From an uncultured Alphaproteobacteria bacterium (GTDB lineage: Bacteria > Pseudomonadota > Alphaproteobacteria > RF32 > CAG-239): a stretch of DNA of 6,533 bases. The first letter of the stretch is position 1; the number at the start of each line of letters is the position of its first letter. The notes below the pieces were generated by a model. It was not told the origin of the DNA. It made no database searches and saw nothing but the letters and a program-made list of their open reading frames with translations. The stretch covers positions 1 through 6,533 of the forward strand of contig CALXTG010000017.1 in NCBI GenBank assembly GCA_944391355.1, written 5' to 3'. Of the stretch, positions 4,867 to 6,533 are shown piece after piece. Both the position numbers and the translations under genes were made by a program.

Positions 4867-6309
4867 ATGGCTGAACAAGCAATTTTAAGTACTGATTCCG
4901 TACAAGACGAATGGGGACAAATTTGCAGCCAATTGAAGACGGAAGTCGGCGACACCGCATTTGAGAGCTGGTTGAAACCGCTGACTCCGGGATCTTTTAA
5001 CGACGGCGTTATGAATATCTGCGTACCGACCCGCTTTATGAGAAACTGGGTTATTACACATTACAGTGACCGCATCCACAAAATCTGGGAAAAGAAAAAT
5101 CCTGCCATAAAGTCCGTTAATTTTGTCGTTCAGGCCATTCAGGAGGAAAGCCACGGCCTTTATGCTCCCTCCTGCCGCTCGCTGTTAAAAAAGATTTCGT
5201 CCAGCCCGGCACCGCAGAATATTTATCAGTCAGGTCTGAATTCTCTGACCGCCAACAGCAATGAAATGTTCAATAACAACGAAGCGCTGTCGGTTCCCTT
5301 AAATCCGCAATATACTTTTGATAATTTCGTGGTCGGCAAAACCAATGAATTTGCTTATGCCGCCGCCCGCAAAGTGGCCGAATCCCGTAATGTTTCCTTT
5401 AATCCCCTGTTTTTGTATTCCGGCGTCGGCCTCGGCAAAACGCATCTGATGCACGCCATTGCCTGGCATATCAAACAGCAGGATCCGAGCCGCAATATCG
5501 TTTATCTTTCCGCCGAAAAATTTATGTATAAGTTTGTCCGCGCCCTGCGTTACAAAGACACCACCGCGTTCAAGGAACAGTTCCGTTCGGTTGACGTGCT
5601 GATGGTTGACGACGTTCAGTTTATGGGCGGCAAAGACACGACTCAGGAAGAATTTTTCTATACCTTCAACTCTCTGATTGAAGAAGGCCGTCAGATTATT
5701 ATTTCCGCCGATAAATCGCCTTCCGATCTGGAAGGAATCGAAGCCCGGCTGAAATCGCGTCTCGGCTGCGGCCTGGTTGCCGATATTCACCCTACCGATT
5801 TTGACCTGCGCATCGGTATTCTTGAAAATAAAGCCCGCCAGATGGGCATTGAGCTGCCGACCCGGGTTGCCGAGTTTCTGGCTCAGAAAATTACTTCAAA
5901 CATCCGCGAATTGGAAGGCGCTTTGCGCCGCGTGATTGCTCATTCGCAGCTTTTGTCCGACAAAGAAATTACCGTCGACATGACTCAAGATGTTCTGAAG
6001 GATATGCTGCGTTCTTATGACAAACGCACAACCATCGACGAGATTCAGAAAAAAGTTGCCGAACATTTCAATATTTCGGTTAAGGAAATGCAGTCTTCGC
6101 GCCGCGCCCGCACGGTTGCCCGTCCGCGCCAGATTGCAATGTATCTGGCCAAACAGCTGACCTCGCGTTCGCTTCCGGAAATCGGCCGTAAATTTGACCG
6201 TGACCACACAACGGTTATGCATGCGGTTCGTAAAGTTGAAGAGCTGATTATGGAAGACTCCTCACTGGCTGAAAATGTTGATGCCTTGAGAAGAACGCTT
6301 GAAGCTTAG
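4867..6309 (+). CDS. dnaA: Chromosomal replication initiator protein DnaA
   Basis: A 480-residue AAA+ initiator that binds DnaA boxes, opens the origin and helps load DnaB. Domain I (about 14-95) includes WGQICSQLKTEVGDTAFESWLKPL; domain II (about 96-145) is a Ser/Asn-rich linker. Domain III has Walker A GVGLGKT (186-192, Lys191), Walker B VLMVDDVQF with Asp248-Asp249, the SRLG arginine-finger region (Arg298) and NIRELEGALRR (345-355). Domain IV carries the DNA-binding signature DRDHTTVMHAV (444-454). All key residues are present. The frame extends upstream to a GTG at 4771 and an ATG at 4813, but ATG 4867 has the only good ribosome binding site (GGGGAGAAG, 4856-4864) and gives the family's N terminus. 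The gene is monocistronic here: a terminator follows at once and no dnaN is in view. Expression may be tied to GANTC methylation (see upstream sites). Confidence 0.98.
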   Translation: MAEQAILSTDSVQDEWGQICSQLKTEVGDTAFESWLKPLTPGSFNDGVMNICVPTRFMRNWVITHYSDRIHKIWEKKNPAIKSVNFVVQAIQEESHGLYAPSCRSLLKKISSSPAPQNIYQSGLNSLTANSNEMFNNNEALSVPLNPQYTFDNFVVGKTNEFAYAAARKVAESRNVSFNPLFLYSGVGLGKTHLMHAIAWHIKQQDPSRNIVYLSAEKFMYKFVRALRYKDTTAFKEQFRSVDVLMVDDVQFMGGKDTTQEEFFYTFNSLIEEGRQIIISADKSPSDLEGIEARLKSRLGCGLVADIHPTDFDLRIGILENKARQMGIELPTRVAEFLAQKITSNIRELEGALRRVIAHSQLLSDKEITVDMTQDVLKDMLRSYDKRTTIDEIQKKVAEHFNISVKEMQSSRRARTVARPRQIAMYLAKQLTSRSLPEIGRKFDRDHTTVMHAVRKVEELIMEDSSLAENVDALRRTLEA

Positions 6310-6331
6310 AGGTTTTCGTTACGCTTCTTTC

Positions 6332-6368
6332 AGTCCCGAAAAATACTTATATTTTCGGGACTTTTTTT
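6332..6368 (+). terminator. Rho-independent terminator of dnaA
   Basis: AGTCCCGAAAA (6332-6342) pairs with TTTTCGGGACT (6352-6362) around a 9-base loop, followed by a run of T residues to 6368. It lies 22 bases after the dnaA stop codon, so dnaA is not co-transcribed with whatever comes next. Confidence 0.92.
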
Positions 6369-6434
6369 ATGACAAAAAATCTTCTGCTCAATTGGTTTAG
6401 ACAGAAAATAAGGTTCTGCTAAATCTTTGTTAAC

Positions 6435-6480
6435 AGATATTGATTAGAATGAGAAAGAATGATAAGATATCTATTAGAAT
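6435..6480. repeat. Imperfect direct repeat with 30-bp period
   Basis: AGATAT-NN-ATTAGAAT occurs at 6435-6450 and 6465-6480, so 14 of 16 bases are identical at a period of exactly 30. AGAAT also recurs at 6446, 6456 and 6476, on one helical face. It may be a regulator binding site or low-complexity drift in AT-rich DNA. Confidence 0.45.
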
Positions 6481-6500
6481 TAATAAGATAATTTGTTTAA

Positions 6501-6530
6501 CTGGATTCCAGCTTTCGCTGGAATGACAAG
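6501..6530. repeat. REP-like palindrome (ATTCCAGC-TTTC-GCTGGAAT)
   Basis: An 8-bp perfect stem (6505-6512 with 6517-6524) around a TTTC loop, flanked by CTGG and GACAAG. The form TGGATTCC...GGAATGACA is like the dispersed intergenic palindromes seen in many proteobacterial genomes, and so is its place in a gene-free gap. No T-run follows, so it is not a typical terminator. Copy number cannot be judged from one window. Confidence 0.55.
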
Positions 6531-6533
6531 AAA

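Larger units (their letters stand above)
6369..6533. other. AT-rich intergenic tail without a visible gene
   Basis: No open frame of note, and no start codon with a ribosome binding site, is visible on either strand. It contains the direct repeat at 6435-6480 and the palindrome at the window edge. The next gene begins beyond the window. Confidence 0.6.

Noticed and set aside
5163..5304. Ser/Asn-rich stretch of DnaA as a possible insertion
   Set aside because: It is the normally variable domain II linker, of ordinary length.
5767..5769. Cys301 of DnaA in place of the Trp seen in E. coli (SRFGWG versus SRLGCG)
   Set aside because: The position is variable among DnaA proteins, and the arginine finger itself is kept, so it is not evidence of altered function.

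Overview
The window looks like a housekeeping segment of an alphaproteobacterial chromosome of moderate G+C content, with AT-rich intergenic DNA. Three things point there. The gene order mutM - small exported protein - crotonase - rpsT - dnaA is the conserved alphaproteobacterial neighbourhood. The J-domain protein carries the N-terminal Cys/His module known from alphaproteobacterial relatives. GANTC sites, the CcrM methylation target, gather upstream of dnaA. The code is standard, with TGA used as a stop. I infer an uncultured, possibly host-associated lineage, but the sequence does not prove it.

Left part (1-1883), minus strand. A gene leaves the window at its left edge: only its first two codons are visible, but it has a strong ribosome binding site and a good promoter. 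Next come a J-domain co-chaperone (166-735) and a 368-residue protein with a C-terminal membrane anchor (777-1883). The latter shows a faint, kinase-like resemblance to UbiB/ABC1 proteins and lacks the usual catalytic residues. It sits divergently from mutM, where alphaproteobacteria commonly carry ubiE/ubiB.

Middle part (1863-3930), plus strand. A compact operon has its own promoter: mutM (DNA glycosylase with an atypical zinc finger), a small secreted protein of unknown function, and an enoyl-CoA hydratase-like protein with one of its two catalytic glutamates changed to glutamine. The genes are 8-9 bp apart.

Right part (3931-6533), plus strand. rpsT (ribosomal protein S20) has its own promoter and a strong terminator. 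A 476-bp non-coding stretch follows, which I read as the dnaA control region; it holds three GANTC sites spaced exactly 10 bp apart, a tandem 11-bp repeat, a TATAAT preceded by another GANTC, and small inverted repeats. dnaA is complete and ends at a strong terminator. The last 165 bases are AT-rich and carry a 30-bp-period direct repeat and a REP-like palindrome. No dnaN follows within the window.

I see no mobile element gene, CRISPR array, tRNA or rRNA, and no novel multi-gene system. The most interesting points are residue-level departures in three otherwise ordinary genes and the structure of the dnaA upstream region.
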